Assembly (NCBI RefSeq): GCF_016722785.1
Contig: NZ_JAEQNE010000007.1
Coordinates: 248,001 to 312,000, forward strand
From: Ramlibacter monticola
Lineage (GTDB): Bacteria; Pseudomonadota; Gammaproteobacteria; Burkholderiales; Burkholderiaceae_C
Length of the DNA stretch: 64,000 nucleotides
Reading direction: 5' to 3'
Position 1 is the first letter of the stretch, and each line of letters begins with the position of its first letter. The position numbers were made by a program, and so were the translations under genes. The notes beneath the pieces were generated by a model. It saw nothing but the letters and a program-made list of their open reading frames with translations, was not told where the DNA came from and made no database searches. Shown piece after piece: positions 17,734 to 24,899 of this stretch.

Positions 17734-18144
17734 ATGGCCGGTTTGCGCAGCGAGACTCCTTCTCCCGAATCCCTCACCCTGCACGGCGCCTCGCGCGTGC
17801 TGGAGGTCGGTTTTTCCGACGGTTCGGTGTTCCGCATCCCGTTCGAGCTGATGCGGGTGTTTTCGCCCTCGGCCGAGGTGCAGGGGCACGGCCCCGGGCA
17901 GGAAGTGCTGCAGACCGGCAAGCGCCAGGTGGACGTGGTGGAGCTGGAGCCGGTGGGCAACTACGCGGTCAAGCCGGTGTTCTCCGACGGGCACGACAGC
18001 GGCATCTATTCCTGGGACTACCTGTACTTCCTCGGCTCGCAGCAGGCGCAGCTGTGGGAGGACTACGAACGCCGGCTGCGGGACGCCGGCGCCGACCGCG
18101 ACGCCCCCATGCCCGCCAAGGGCGGCCACGCCTGCGGCCACTGA
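17734..18144 (+). CDS. DUF971 protein (gamma-butyrobetaine hydroxylase-like N-terminal domain)
   Basis: A 136-residue protein with the small DUF971 fold: LEVGFSDGSVFRIPFELMRVFSPSAEV near residues 23-50 and YAVKPVFSDGHDSGIYSWDYL near 78-98. This domain is the zinc-binding N-terminal part of gamma-butyrobetaine hydroxylases. As a stand-alone protein it occurs near ubiE or Fe-S genes and its function is unsettled. The C-terminus ends in GGHACGH, a possible metal-binding tail. It sits 13 bp upstream of ubiE and is very probably co-transcribed with it. Confidence 0.88.
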   Translation: MAGLRSETPSPESLTLHGASRVLEVGFSDGSVFRIPFELMRVFSPSAEVQGHGPGQEVLQTGKRQVDVVELEPVGNYAVKPVFSDGHDSGIYSWDYLYFLGSQQAQLWEDYERRLRDAGADRDAPMPAKGGHACGH

Positions 18145-18157
18145 AGACGAGAACAAC

Positions 18158-18889
18158 ATGAGCAAGACCCACTTCGGCTACGAGACCGTCGAGGAACGCG
18201 AAAAGGCCAGGCGCGTCCGCGGCGTGTTCGATTCCGTCGCGTCCAGCTACGACGTGATGAACGACCTGATGTCCATGGGGCTGCACCGCGCCTGGAAGGC
18301 GTACACGGTGCTGGTCGCGGACCTCAAGCCGGGCCAGCGGGTGCTGGACATCGCCGGTGGCACCGGCGACCTGGCGCAGGCGTTCGCGCGCAAGGTCGGC
18401 GCTTCGGGCACGGTGGTGCACACCGACATCAACGCCGCCATGCTGCGCGTCGGACGCGACCGGCTGTTGAATGCCGGCCTGGTCCTGCCCACCGTGGTCT
18501 GCGATGCTGAGAAACTGCCCTTCGCGGCGAACAGCTTCGACCGCGTCAGTGTCGGCTTCGGGCTGCGCAACATGACCCACAAGGACAAGGCGCTGGCCGA
18601 GATGAACCGGGTCCTGCGGCCGGGCGGCAAGCTGCTGGTGCTGGAGTTTTCCAAGGTCGCGCGGCCGCTGGAAAAGGCGTATGACTGGTATTCCTTCAAC
18701 GTGCTGCCGCGCCTCGGCCGCTTCATCGCGCGGGACGAGGCGAGCTACCGCTACCTGGCCGAGTCGATCCGCATGCATCCCGGCCAGGAAGAGCTCAAGG
18801 GGATGATGAAGATGGCCGGCTTCGGCCACGTGGACTACCACAACCTGACCGCGGGCGTGGCGGCCCTGCATGTTGGAATCAAGTGCTGA
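18158..18889 (+). CDS. ubiE: Ubiquinone/menaquinone C-methyltransferase UbiE
   Basis: A 243-residue SAM-dependent methyltransferase of normal UbiE length. Family motifs are KARRVRGVFDSVASSYDVMNDLMS near residues 11-34, the SAM motif VLDIAGGTGDLA near 65, and the C-terminal signature FGHVDYHNLTAGVAALHVG. It C-methylates the benzoquinol intermediate in ubiquinone synthesis at the cytoplasmic membrane. It leads a ubiE-Tim44-ubiJ-ubiB arrangement, so three ubiquinone proteins are encoded together. Confidence 0.96.
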   Translation: MSKTHFGYETVEEREKARRVRGVFDSVASSYDVMNDLMSMGLHRAWKAYTVLVADLKPGQRVLDIAGGTGDLAQAFARKVGASGTVVHTDINAAMLRVGRDRLLNAGLVLPTVVCDAEKLPFAANSFDRVSVGFGLRNMTHKDKALAEMNRVLRPGGKLLVLEFSKVARPLEKAYDWYSFNVLPRLGRFIARDEASYRYLAESIRMHPGQEELKGMMKMAGFGHVDYHNLTAGVAALHVGIKC

Positions 18890-18920
18890 GCCTCGATCCG
18901 GGCAGGCAAGGAGTGCGACC

Positions 18921-19955
18921 ATGAAGCTCTGGAACGTTTTGCTGGCAGTGGCCCTCACCGTGGGGGCCATCGCGGATGCGGATGCGGCCCGGCGCCTCGG
19001 CGGCGGCAGTTCGTTCGGCCGCCAGTCGTCCAACGTGACGCAGCGGCAGGCCACCCCGCCTGCCGCGCCGGTGGCGCCGGCCAACGCCCAGCCGCAGCGC
19101 AGCCCGACGGCGCAGCCCGCGCCGGCCACCACGCCCGCGCAGCAGCCGGCGCGCAGCCGCTGGGGCGGCATCCTGGGCGGCCTCGCGGCCGGCCTGGGCC
19201 TCGCCTGGCTGGCCAACTCGCTCGGCCTGGGCGCCGGCTTCAGCCAGTTCCTGCTGTTCGCCCTGCTGGCCTTGGTTGTCATGGCGGTGATCGGCATGAT
19301 GCGCGCCCGTCGTCACGCGGCCGCGGCGGCCGGCGGGCCCGGCGGGCCCGGCGGCTATGCCTACCAGGGCGCCGGCACCAGCGCCGACGCCCCCGCGTCG
19401 CCGCGCCAGTACAACCCGGCCAAGGTGGGCAACGACGCCTCGGCGCGCCCGTGGGAATCCACCTTCGGTGCCGAGGCGCCGGCCCCGTCGCCTGGCGGCA
19501 GCGGCCTGCGCATCGGCTCGGGGCTGGAAGTCCAGCGCGGCGGGCTGGGGGGGTCGCAGTCCTGGGGTGTGCCGGCGGGCTTCGACACCGAGGGCTTCCT
19601 GGTGGCCGCCAAGCGAAACTTCACGACCCTGCAGTCCGCGTGGGACCGCGGCGACATGACCACCCTGCGCAGCATGATGACCGACGAGATGCTGGGCGAG
19701 ATCCGCAACCAGCTCGCCGAGCGCGATCGCCAGCCGCAGGCCTCGTCGCAGAACACGGATGTCGCGATGCTGGAGGCGCAGCTGCTCGGGATCGAGGAGC
19801 TCCCCACCGAGTACCTGGCCAGCGTGGAGTTCTCCGGCATGATCCGCGAGGAGCCTTCGGCCGGCCCGGCACCGTTCCGCGAGGTGTGGAACATGGTCAA
19901 GCCGAAGGACGGTTCCGCCGGCTGGCTGGTCGCGGGCGTGCAGGCGCTTCAATAG
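18921..19955 (+). CDS. Tim44-like domain membrane protein
   Basis: A 344-residue protein. A signal-like N-terminus ends near ADAARR. A Pro/Ala/Gln-rich linker (about residues 30-78) is followed by two hydrophobic segments (WGGILGGLAAGLGLAWL and FLLFALLALVVMAVIGM, about 80-130), then a Gly/Pro-rich stretch. The C-terminal Tim44/Bla1-like domain (about 225-344) begins FDTEGFLVAAKRNFTTLQSAW. The Tim44 domain is an NTF2-like lipid- or peptide-binding fold. It lies between ubiE and ubiJ with short gaps (31 and 28 bp), which suggests a membrane-anchoring or scaffold role for the ubiquinone-synthesis complex, but that is inference. ATG at 18921 follows AAGGAG. Confidence 0.85.
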   Translation: MKLWNVLLAVALTVGAIADADAARRLGGGSSFGRQSSNVTQRQATPPAAPVAPANAQPQRSPTAQPAPATTPAQQPARSRWGGILGGLAAGLGLAWLANSLGLGAGFSQFLLFALLALVVMAVIGMMRARRHAAAAAGGPGGPGGYAYQGAGTSADAPASPRQYNPAKVGNDASARPWESTFGAEAPAPSPGGSGLRIGSGLEVQRGGLGGSQSWGVPAGFDTEGFLVAAKRNFTTLQSAWDRGDMTTLRSMMTDEMLGEIRNQLAERDRQPQASSQNTDVAMLEAQLLGIEELPTEYLASVEFSGMIREEPSAGPAPFREVWNMVKPKDGSAGWLVAGVQALQ

Positions 19956-19983
19956 CCCTCGGCGCGGACGTGATAATCGGGGG

Positions 19984-20604
19984 ATGGCCACACCATCCCC
20001 CGCTTCGTTTCTGGACCAGCTGTTCGACCGCGCCGGCAAGCTCTTTCAGCCGCCGCCGTGGCTGGTGGAGGAGTTGCAGCGCCGCCTGGTGCTGGCCCTC
20101 AACCACGTGCTGCAGCAGGAGCCGGAGGCGCAGGCCCGCCTGCAACGGCAGGCCGGCCGGGTGGTGGAGGCGCACTGGCGCGGGTTCAGCGTGCGCCTGC
20201 TGGCCACGCCGGCGGGCCTGCTGGACCTGGGCCCGATCACGCAGAACGCCGACCTGACGCTGACCCTCGCCGACGAGTCCCCCTGGTCGCTGGCCCAGAG
20301 CGCGCTGCGCGGCGAGAAGCCCGCCGTGCGCATCGTGGGCGACGTGCAGCTCGCCGCCGAAGTGCAGTGGATGGTGGACCACGTCCGCTGGGACCTCGAG
20401 GAAGACCTCGCGCGCATCTTCGGCGACGCGCCCGCGCATGCGGTGGCCGGCGTCGGCCGCCGGATGGTCGAGGCCTTGCGAAGCTTCGTCGGCCGCGGCG
20501 GCGCGGCGCCCGCGCCCGCGCCTGGGTCTGCGCCTGCGCCCGCGCCCGCGCCCGCGCCCGCGCCGCAGGGCGGTCCCACGACACCGGGGCAGGCCGGCGG
20601 ATGA
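19984..20604 (+). CDS. ubiJ: Ubiquinone biosynthesis accessory factor UbiJ
   Basis: A 206-residue protein with an SCP2-type lipid-binding domain. It includes LLDLGPITQNADLTLTLAD near residues 79-97 and AVRIVGDVQLAAEVQWMVDHV near 112-132, both typical of UbiJ. UbiJ binds ubiquinone intermediates and organises the cytoplasmic Ubi metabolon. The C-terminus carries a low-complexity Ala-Pro tail of about 25 residues encoded by a GCGCCC repeat. It overlaps the ubiB start by 4 bp (ATGA), matching the usual ubiE-ubiJ-ubiB order apart from the inserted Tim44 gene. Confidence 0.92.
   Translation: MATPSPASFLDQLFDRAGKLFQPPPWLVEELQRRLVLALNHVLQQEPEAQARLQRQAGRVVEAHWRGFSVRLLATPAGLLDLGPITQNADLTLTLADESPWSLAQSALRGEKPAVRIVGDVQLAAEVQWMVDHVRWDLEEDLARIFGDAPAHAVAGVGRRMVEALRSFVGRGGAAPAPAPGSAPAPAPAPAPAPQGGPTTPGQAGG
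20503..20565 (+). repeat. GCGCCC hexanucleotide microsatellite inside ubiJ
   Basis: Imperfect then near-perfect hexamer repeats (GCGCCC / GCGCCT) encode the Ala-Pro tail of UbiJ. Copy-number change by 6 bp would keep the frame, so only the tail length would vary. Confidence 0.8.
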
Positions 20605-22160
20605 CGCGCTACCTGCGCGCCGCCTTCATCGTCTGGGTGATCCTGCGGTACGGGCTGGACGAGCTGGCGCTCTCCGGCTTCCGCGTCACGCGCGGACTGG
20701 CGCGGGTCGTGCGGCTCGGACGCCGCCTCGACGCGCCCCGCGGCCAGCGCCTGCGCCAGGCCTTCGAGCACCTGGGGCCCATCTTCGTCAAGTTCGGCCA
20801 GGTGCTGTCCACGCGGCGCGACCTGCTGCCGGCGGACATCGCCGACGAACTGGCCCTGCTGCAGGACCGGGTGCCCCCGTTTCCCACCGAAGTCGCCGTG
20901 GCGACCATCGAGCGCGCCTTCCGCCGCCCGCTCGACAGCATCTTCGAGAGCTTCGAGCGCGAGCCGATCGCCAGCGCCTCCATCGCCCAGGTGCACTTCG
21001 CCACGCTGCGGCTGCGCACCGGGGAGCTGAAGGAAGTCGCCGTCAAGGTGCTGCGCCCCGGCATGCTGCCGGTGATCGACAAGGACCTCGACCTGATGCG
21101 GATGATGGCCCGCTGGGTCGAGCGCCTCTCCCACGACGCCCGCCGCCTGAAGCCGCGCGAGGTGGTCGCCGAATTCGACAAGTACCTGCACGACGAGCTG
21201 GACCTGGTGCGCGAGGCGGCCAACGCCGCGCAGCTTCGCCGCAACATGGCCGGCCTGCACCTGGTGCTGGTGCCGGAGATGTACTGGGACTTCGTGCACC
21301 CGGAAGTGATGGTGATGGAACGCATGGCCGGCGTTCCCATCAGCCAGGTCGACCGGCTCGTGACCGCCGGCGTGGACCTGCGCCAGCTGGCGCGCGACGG
21401 CGTCACGATCTTCTTCACCCAGGTGTTCCGCGACGGCTTCTTCCACGCCGACATGCACCCCGGCAACATCCAGGTGAGCCTGCAGCAGGGCACCTTCGGC
21501 CGCTACATCTCGCTGGACTTCGGCATCATCGGCACGCTGACGGAGTACGACAAGGAGTACCTGGCGCAGAACTTCACGGCCTTCTTCCGCCGCGACTACA
21601 AGCGGGTGGCCGAACTGCACATCGAGTCGGGCTGGGTGCCGGCCGGCACCCGCGTCGACGAACTGGAGGCGGCGGTGCGCACCGTCTGCGAGCCGTACTT
21701 CGACCGGCCGCTGAAGGAGCTCTCGCTCGGCATGGTGCTGATGCGCCTGTTCCAGACCTCGCGCCGCTTCAACGTGGAGATCCAGCCGCAGCTGGTGCTG
21801 CTGCAGAAGACGCTGCTGAACATCGAGGGCCTGGGCCGCCAGCTCGACCCGGACCTGGACCTCTGGAGCACGGCCAAGCCCTTCCTGGAGCGCTGGATGC
21901 TGGACCAGGTCGGCCCGCACAAGCTGTGGGAGGAATTGCGCGACCAGGCGCCCCGCTACGCCAAGATCCTGCCGGAACTGCCCCACCTGCTGGACCAGTA
22001 CCTGCGCAAGCAGCGCGGCCACCGGGACCGCGAGACCGACGAACTGGTGGTGGAACTGCGCAAGACCAACCGCCTGCTGCAGGGGATCATCTTCACCACG
22101 ATCGGTTTCGCGCTGGGGCTGATCGTGATGCAATTCCTGGTGCGCGTCCGGCTGTTCTGA
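20601..22160 (+). CDS. ubiB: Ubiquinone biosynthesis regulatory ATPase/kinase-like protein UbiB
   Basis: A 519-residue ABC1/ADCK/UbiB protein. The family-specific KxGQ motif is FVKFGQVLS near residues 62-70, and the Ala-rich loop is ASIAQVHFA. The catalytic-region motifs are FFHADMHPGN near 285 and LDFGIIG near 305. Two hydrophobic segments close the C-terminus (LLQGIIFTTIGFALGLIVMQFL). UbiB is an atypical kinase/ATPase needed for ubiquinone production, probably by extracting lipid intermediates from the membrane. Translation is coupled to ubiJ by overlap. The length fits the family. Confidence 0.95.
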   Translation: MTRYLRAAFIVWVILRYGLDELALSGFRVTRGLARVVRLGRRLDAPRGQRLRQAFEHLGPIFVKFGQVLSTRRDLLPADIADELALLQDRVPPFPTEVAVATIERAFRRPLDSIFESFEREPIASASIAQVHFATLRLRTGELKEVAVKVLRPGMLPVIDKDLDLMRMMARWVERLSHDARRLKPREVVAEFDKYLHDELDLVREAANAAQLRRNMAGLHLVLVPEMYWDFVHPEVMVMERMAGVPISQVDRLVTAGVDLRQLARDGVTIFFTQVFRDGFFHADMHPGNIQVSLQQGTFGRYISLDFGIIGTLTEYDKEYLAQNFTAFFRRDYKRVAELHIESGWVPAGTRVDELEAAVRTVCEPYFDRPLKELSLGMVLMRLFQTSRRFNVEIQPQLVLLQKTLLNIEGLGRQLDPDLDLWSTAKPFLERWMLDQVGPHKLWEELRDQAPRYAKILPELPHLLDQYLRKQRGHRDRETDELVVELRKTNRLLQGIIFTTIGFALGLIVMQFLVRVRLF

Positions 22161-22177
22161 GGCAGGCCCAAGCCCCT

Positions 22178-22205
22178 TTGTCCCTGCTCTACTGTCGGGC
22201 ATAAT
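22178..22205 (+). promoter_or_regulatory. Candidate sigma-70 promoter for the symporter gene
   Basis: TTGTCC at 22178-22183 and CATAAT at 22200-22205 are separated by 16 bp. They lie between ubiB and the symporter gene, whose ATG is 36 bp further on. This is read by eye from the consensus. Confidence 0.5.
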
Positions 22206-22241
22206 TCCGCAGCCCAAACTAGCGGTGCCAGGGGACCGTCG

Positions 22242-23732
22242 ATGAACTACACGCTGATCACCTTCGTCGTCCTGTACCTGCTCGGGACGCTCGCGGTCGG
22301 GGTCTGGGCAGGGACCCGGATCAAGAACACCAGCGACTTCGCGATCGCCGGCCGCAGCCTGCCGCTGATCATGGTGGTCACCACCACCTTCGCCACCTGG
22401 TTCGGCGCCGAGACGGTGATGGGCATCCCGGCGAAGTTCGTGCAGGGCGGGCTCGGCGCGATCGTGGAGGACCCGTTCGGCGCCGGCACCTGCCTGATCC
22501 TGGTCGGCCTGTTCTTCGCCACCAAGCTCTACAAGCTGAACCTGCTGACGATCGGCGACTTCTACCGCCAGCGCTACGGGCGCGGCATCGAGGTGTTCTG
22601 CTCCAGCGCCATCATCCTGAGCTACCTGGGCTGGGTGGCGGCGCAGATCACCGCCCTGGGCCTGGTCTTCTCCGTCCTCACCAACGGCGCGATGTCCGAG
22701 ACCGCCGGCATGGTCGTCGGCACCCTGGCGGTGCTGGTCTACGTGGTGATCGGCGGCTTCCTGGCCGTGGCCTGGACGGACTTCATCCAGATGATCGTGC
22801 TGGTCGTGGGCCTGGCGATCATCGCCGTGTTCTCCGCCGACCTCGCCGGCGGCAGCGACAAGGTGATGGCGGCGATCCAGTCCAAGGACCTCTGGCACTT
22901 CCTGCCGCCCCCCCGCTTCACCGACATCGCCTTCTTCCTCGGGGCCGCCGTGACCATGATGCTGGGGAGCATCCCGCAGCAGGACGTGTACCAGCGCGTG
23001 ATGTCCGCCCGCAACGCCGAAACCGCCCGCAACGGCGCGGTGATCGGCGGCCTGTCGTACATCCTGTTCGCCTTCGTGCCGATGTTCATCGTCGCCAGCG
23101 CCATGGTGGTGATGGGCGACAGCGTCATGGAGATGGCGCGCAACGAGTACCAGCGCATCCTGCCCACCTTCGTGCTGACGAAGATGCCCCTGGTCATGCA
23201 GATCCTGTTCTTCGGCGCCCTGCTGTCGGCCATCAAGAGCACGTCCTCGGCGACGCTGCTGGCGCCTTCCACCAGCTTCGTCGAGAACATCCTGCGCAAC
23301 ATGCGGCCCGGCATGAGCGACAAGGAGCGGCTGTTCGCGATGCGCGCCACCATCGTCACCTTCACGGGCCTGGTGCTGGCCTACGCGATGGCCATGAAGG
23401 GCACCTCGATCTACGACCTGGTGTCGACCGCCTACCAGGTGACCCTGGTGGGCGCCTTCGTGCCCCTGGTGATGGGCCTGTACTGGAAGCGCTCCACCAC
23501 CCAGGGCGCGATCACCTCCCTCGTGCTGGGGATCGGCACCTGGATCGTCTTCTTCCCGCAGGTGGGCGGCGAACTCCTGGCCAGCCGCTTCCCGGGCCAG
23601 CTGGCAGGCCTGATCGCCGCTTTCCTGGGCATGGTCCTCGGCTCCCTGGCGCCGCAGAAGCTGCGCAACCGCCACGAGGCGGCCGGGCACGTGCCGGGAC
23701 TGCCGACGCAGTCCGCCCAGTCGGCGCAATAA
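22242..23732 (+). CDS. Sodium:solute symporter family protein
   Basis: A 496-residue integral membrane protein with about 13 hydrophobic segments of the SSS family. The first is LITFVVLYLLGTLAVGVWAG, followed by the family motif NTSDFAIAGRSLPLIMVVTT near residues 29-48 and TWFGAETVMG. A second signature, GALLSAIKSTSSATLLAPST (about 326-345), corresponds to the Na2-site region. It couples sodium import to uptake of an organic solute. Relatives include proline, pantothenate and carboxylate carriers, and the substrate cannot be set from sequence. It stands alone after ubiB with its own candidate promoter. Confidence 0.9.
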   Translation: MNYTLITFVVLYLLGTLAVGVWAGTRIKNTSDFAIAGRSLPLIMVVTTTFATWFGAETVMGIPAKFVQGGLGAIVEDPFGAGTCLILVGLFFATKLYKLNLLTIGDFYRQRYGRGIEVFCSSAIILSYLGWVAAQITALGLVFSVLTNGAMSETAGMVVGTLAVLVYVVIGGFLAVAWTDFIQMIVLVVGLAIIAVFSADLAGGSDKVMAAIQSKDLWHFLPPPRFTDIAFFLGAAVTMMLGSIPQQDVYQRVMSARNAETARNGAVIGGLSYILFAFVPMFIVASAMVVMGDSVMEMARNEYQRILPTFVLTKMPLVMQILFFGALLSAIKSTSSATLLAPSTSFVENILRNMRPGMSDKERLFAMRATIVTFTGLVLAYAMAMKGTSIYDLVSTAYQVTLVGAFVPLVMGLYWKRSTTQGAITSLVLGIGTWIVFFPQVGGELLASRFPGQLAGLIAAFLGMVLGSLAPQKLRNRHEAAGHVPGLPTQSAQSAQ

Positions 23733-23753
23733 AGCCGTCGACCCGGCGCCCCG

Positions 23754-23784
23754 CCGTCATTCCCGCCTCCGGCGGGGGTGACGG
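23754..23784. repeat. GTCATTCCCGC-type hairpin repeat
   Basis: A 14-bp stem with two G-T pairs (23754-23767 with 23771-23784, loop TCC) follows the symporter stop. The left arm starts with a 13-mer that recurs exactly at 26728-26740 after aspS, so this belongs to a dispersed repeat family. It may also end symporter transcription. Confidence 0.7.
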
Positions 23785-23815
23785 AAGAGCGGGGATTGAA
23801 TTCCGGGCTGTAACC

Positions 23816-23821
23816 TATAAT
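23816..23821 (+). promoter_or_regulatory. Candidate -10 box for the fmdB-DUF502-aspS unit
   Basis: A perfect TATAAT lies 31 bp upstream of the FmdB start codon. The best -35 candidate (TTGAAT at 23796-23801) is only 14 bp away, so spacing is short and the assignment is tentative. Confidence 0.45.
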
Positions 23822-23852
23822 TGATGGCTTTGCATTCCCGACCTCGGAAGCC

Positions 23853-24161
23853 ATGCCCATCTACGCTTACAAGTGCGGCTCCTGCGGCCACGCCAAGGAC
23901 GTCCTGCAGAAGATTTCCGATCCGGCCCTGGGCACCTGCCCGGCCTGCGGGGCAGAACAGTTCGCCAAGCAGATCACGGCCGCGGGCTTCCAGCTGAAGG
24001 GCTCCGGCTGGTACGCCACCGATTTCCGCGGCGGCAGCAGCGCCTCCACCGCATCCAAGTCCGAGGACAAGCCGGCCGACGGCGGCAAGACCGAGAGCAC
24101 TCCCGACTCCTCGCCCACGGCGGCCGCCGGCGGCTGCGGCGGCTCCTGCGCCTGCCACTGA
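23853..24161 (+). CDS. FmdB family zinc-ribbon protein
   Basis: A 102-residue protein with an N-terminal FmdB/CxxC zinc ribbon: MPIYAYKCGSCGH, then GTCPACG (residues 1-35), giving a four-cysteine zinc site. A Ser/Thr/Asp-rich linker follows, and the C-terminus is a Cys/Gly cluster (GGCGGSCACH) that could bind another metal. The family is described as putative regulatory proteins and its molecular role is not settled. It commonly precedes DUF502 and aspS in Betaproteobacteria, as here. Confidence 0.9.
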   Translation: MPIYAYKCGSCGHAKDVLQKISDPALGTCPACGAEQFAKQITAAGFQLKGSGWYATDFRGGSSASTASKSEDKPADGGKTESTPDSSPTAAAGGCGGSCACH

Positions 24162-24170
24162 GGAAATGGT

Positions 24171-24252
24171 GCCCCCACGCTCCCCCACTTCGTGTGGGTC
24201 GCTGCCCCCCGCGGGGGCTTCAGCCTCCTTGAGACGGCTCGGCGGAGGCTGA
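24171..24252 (+). repeat. Three-hairpin intergenic element, copy B, with buried ribosome site
   Basis: This 82-bp element starts 9 bp after the FmdB stop and ends at the base before the DUF502 ATG. It matches copy C (33181-33262) at 79 of 82 positions. Hairpin 1: CCCAC 24184-24188 with GTGGG 24194-24198. Hairpin 2: GCCCCC 24204-24209 with GGGGGC 24213-24218. Hairpin 3: a 9-bp stem, 24220-24228 with 24244-24252. The GGAGG at 24244-24248, four bases before the ATG, is the only Shine-Dalgarno for DUF502 and lies wholly in the right arm of hairpin 3. Confidence 0.85.
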
Positions 24253-24861
24253 ATGCACGCCCTGCGCAAGTGGCTGCTGGCGGGGCTGCTCGTCATCGTT
24301 CCGGTGGCCATCACGGTCGCCGTGCTGCGCTGGATCATCGACAAGCTCGACCAGACGCTGCTGATCCTGCCGGAAGCCTGGCAGCCTGACCGCCTCATCG
24401 GCATCCACATCCCGGGCTTCGGCGTGCTGCTGACCCTGGCGATCCTGCTGCTGGTGGGCGCGGCGGCGTCCAACTTCATCGGCAAGAAGCTGGTGGTCGT
24501 GGGCGACCGGATCGTCGCCCGCATCCCGGTGGTGCGCGGCATCTACTCCAGCGTCAAGCAGGTCTCCGACACCCTCTTCTCGGAAAGCGGCAATGCCTTC
24601 CGCACCGCGGTGCTGGTGCAGTGGCCGCGCCCCGAGGTCTGGACCATCGCCTTCGTGACCGGCACTCCCGGCGGCGACGTCACCACCTACCTGCGCGGCG
24701 ACGAGTACGTCAGCGTCTACGTGCCCACCACGCCGAACCCCACCGGCGGCTATTTCGTGATGCTGCGCAAGAGCGACTGCATCGAACTGAAGATGAGCGT
24801 CGACGAGGCGCTCAAGTACGTCGTCTCCATGGGCGTCGTCTCCCCCCGAATCTCCACCTGA
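24253..24861 (+). CDS. DUF502 family membrane protein
   Basis: A 202-residue protein with two N-terminal hydrophobic segments (LLAGLLVIVPVAITVAVLRW, about residues 8-27, and FGVLLTLAILLLVGAAASNFIG, about 56-77) and a soluble C-terminal domain. The family signature VRGIYSSVKQVSDTLF is near residues 96-111, and IAFVTGTPGGDV and VYVPTTPNPTGG follow. The DUF502 function is unknown, although the family is widespread beside aspS. Its ribosome site is inside the hairpin element directly upstream, so translation may be structure-controlled. Confidence 0.9.
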   Translation: MHALRKWLLAGLLVIVPVAITVAVLRWIIDKLDQTLLILPEAWQPDRLIGIHIPGFGVLLTLAILLLVGAAASNFIGKKLVVVGDRIVARIPVVRGIYSSVKQVSDTLFSESGNAFRTAVLVQWPRPEVWTIAFVTGTPGGDVTTYLRGDEYVSVYVPTTPNPTGGYFVMLRKSDCIELKMSVDEALKYVVSMGVVSPRIST

Positions 24862-24899
24862 ACCCGTAGAAGGACGCCCCGCCGCAAGGCGGGCGCGTG

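Noticed and set aside
20046..23729. 1227-codon minus-strand frame opposite ubiB and the symporter.
   Set aside because: Same mirror artefact. The plus-strand UbiJ, UbiB and symporter proteins have complete motifs and proper overlaps.
24171..24252. The three-hairpin element as a plain terminator of fmdB.
   Set aside because: No T-run follows any stem, it ends at the next start codon, and the last stem contains the ribosome site, so termination is not the best reading.
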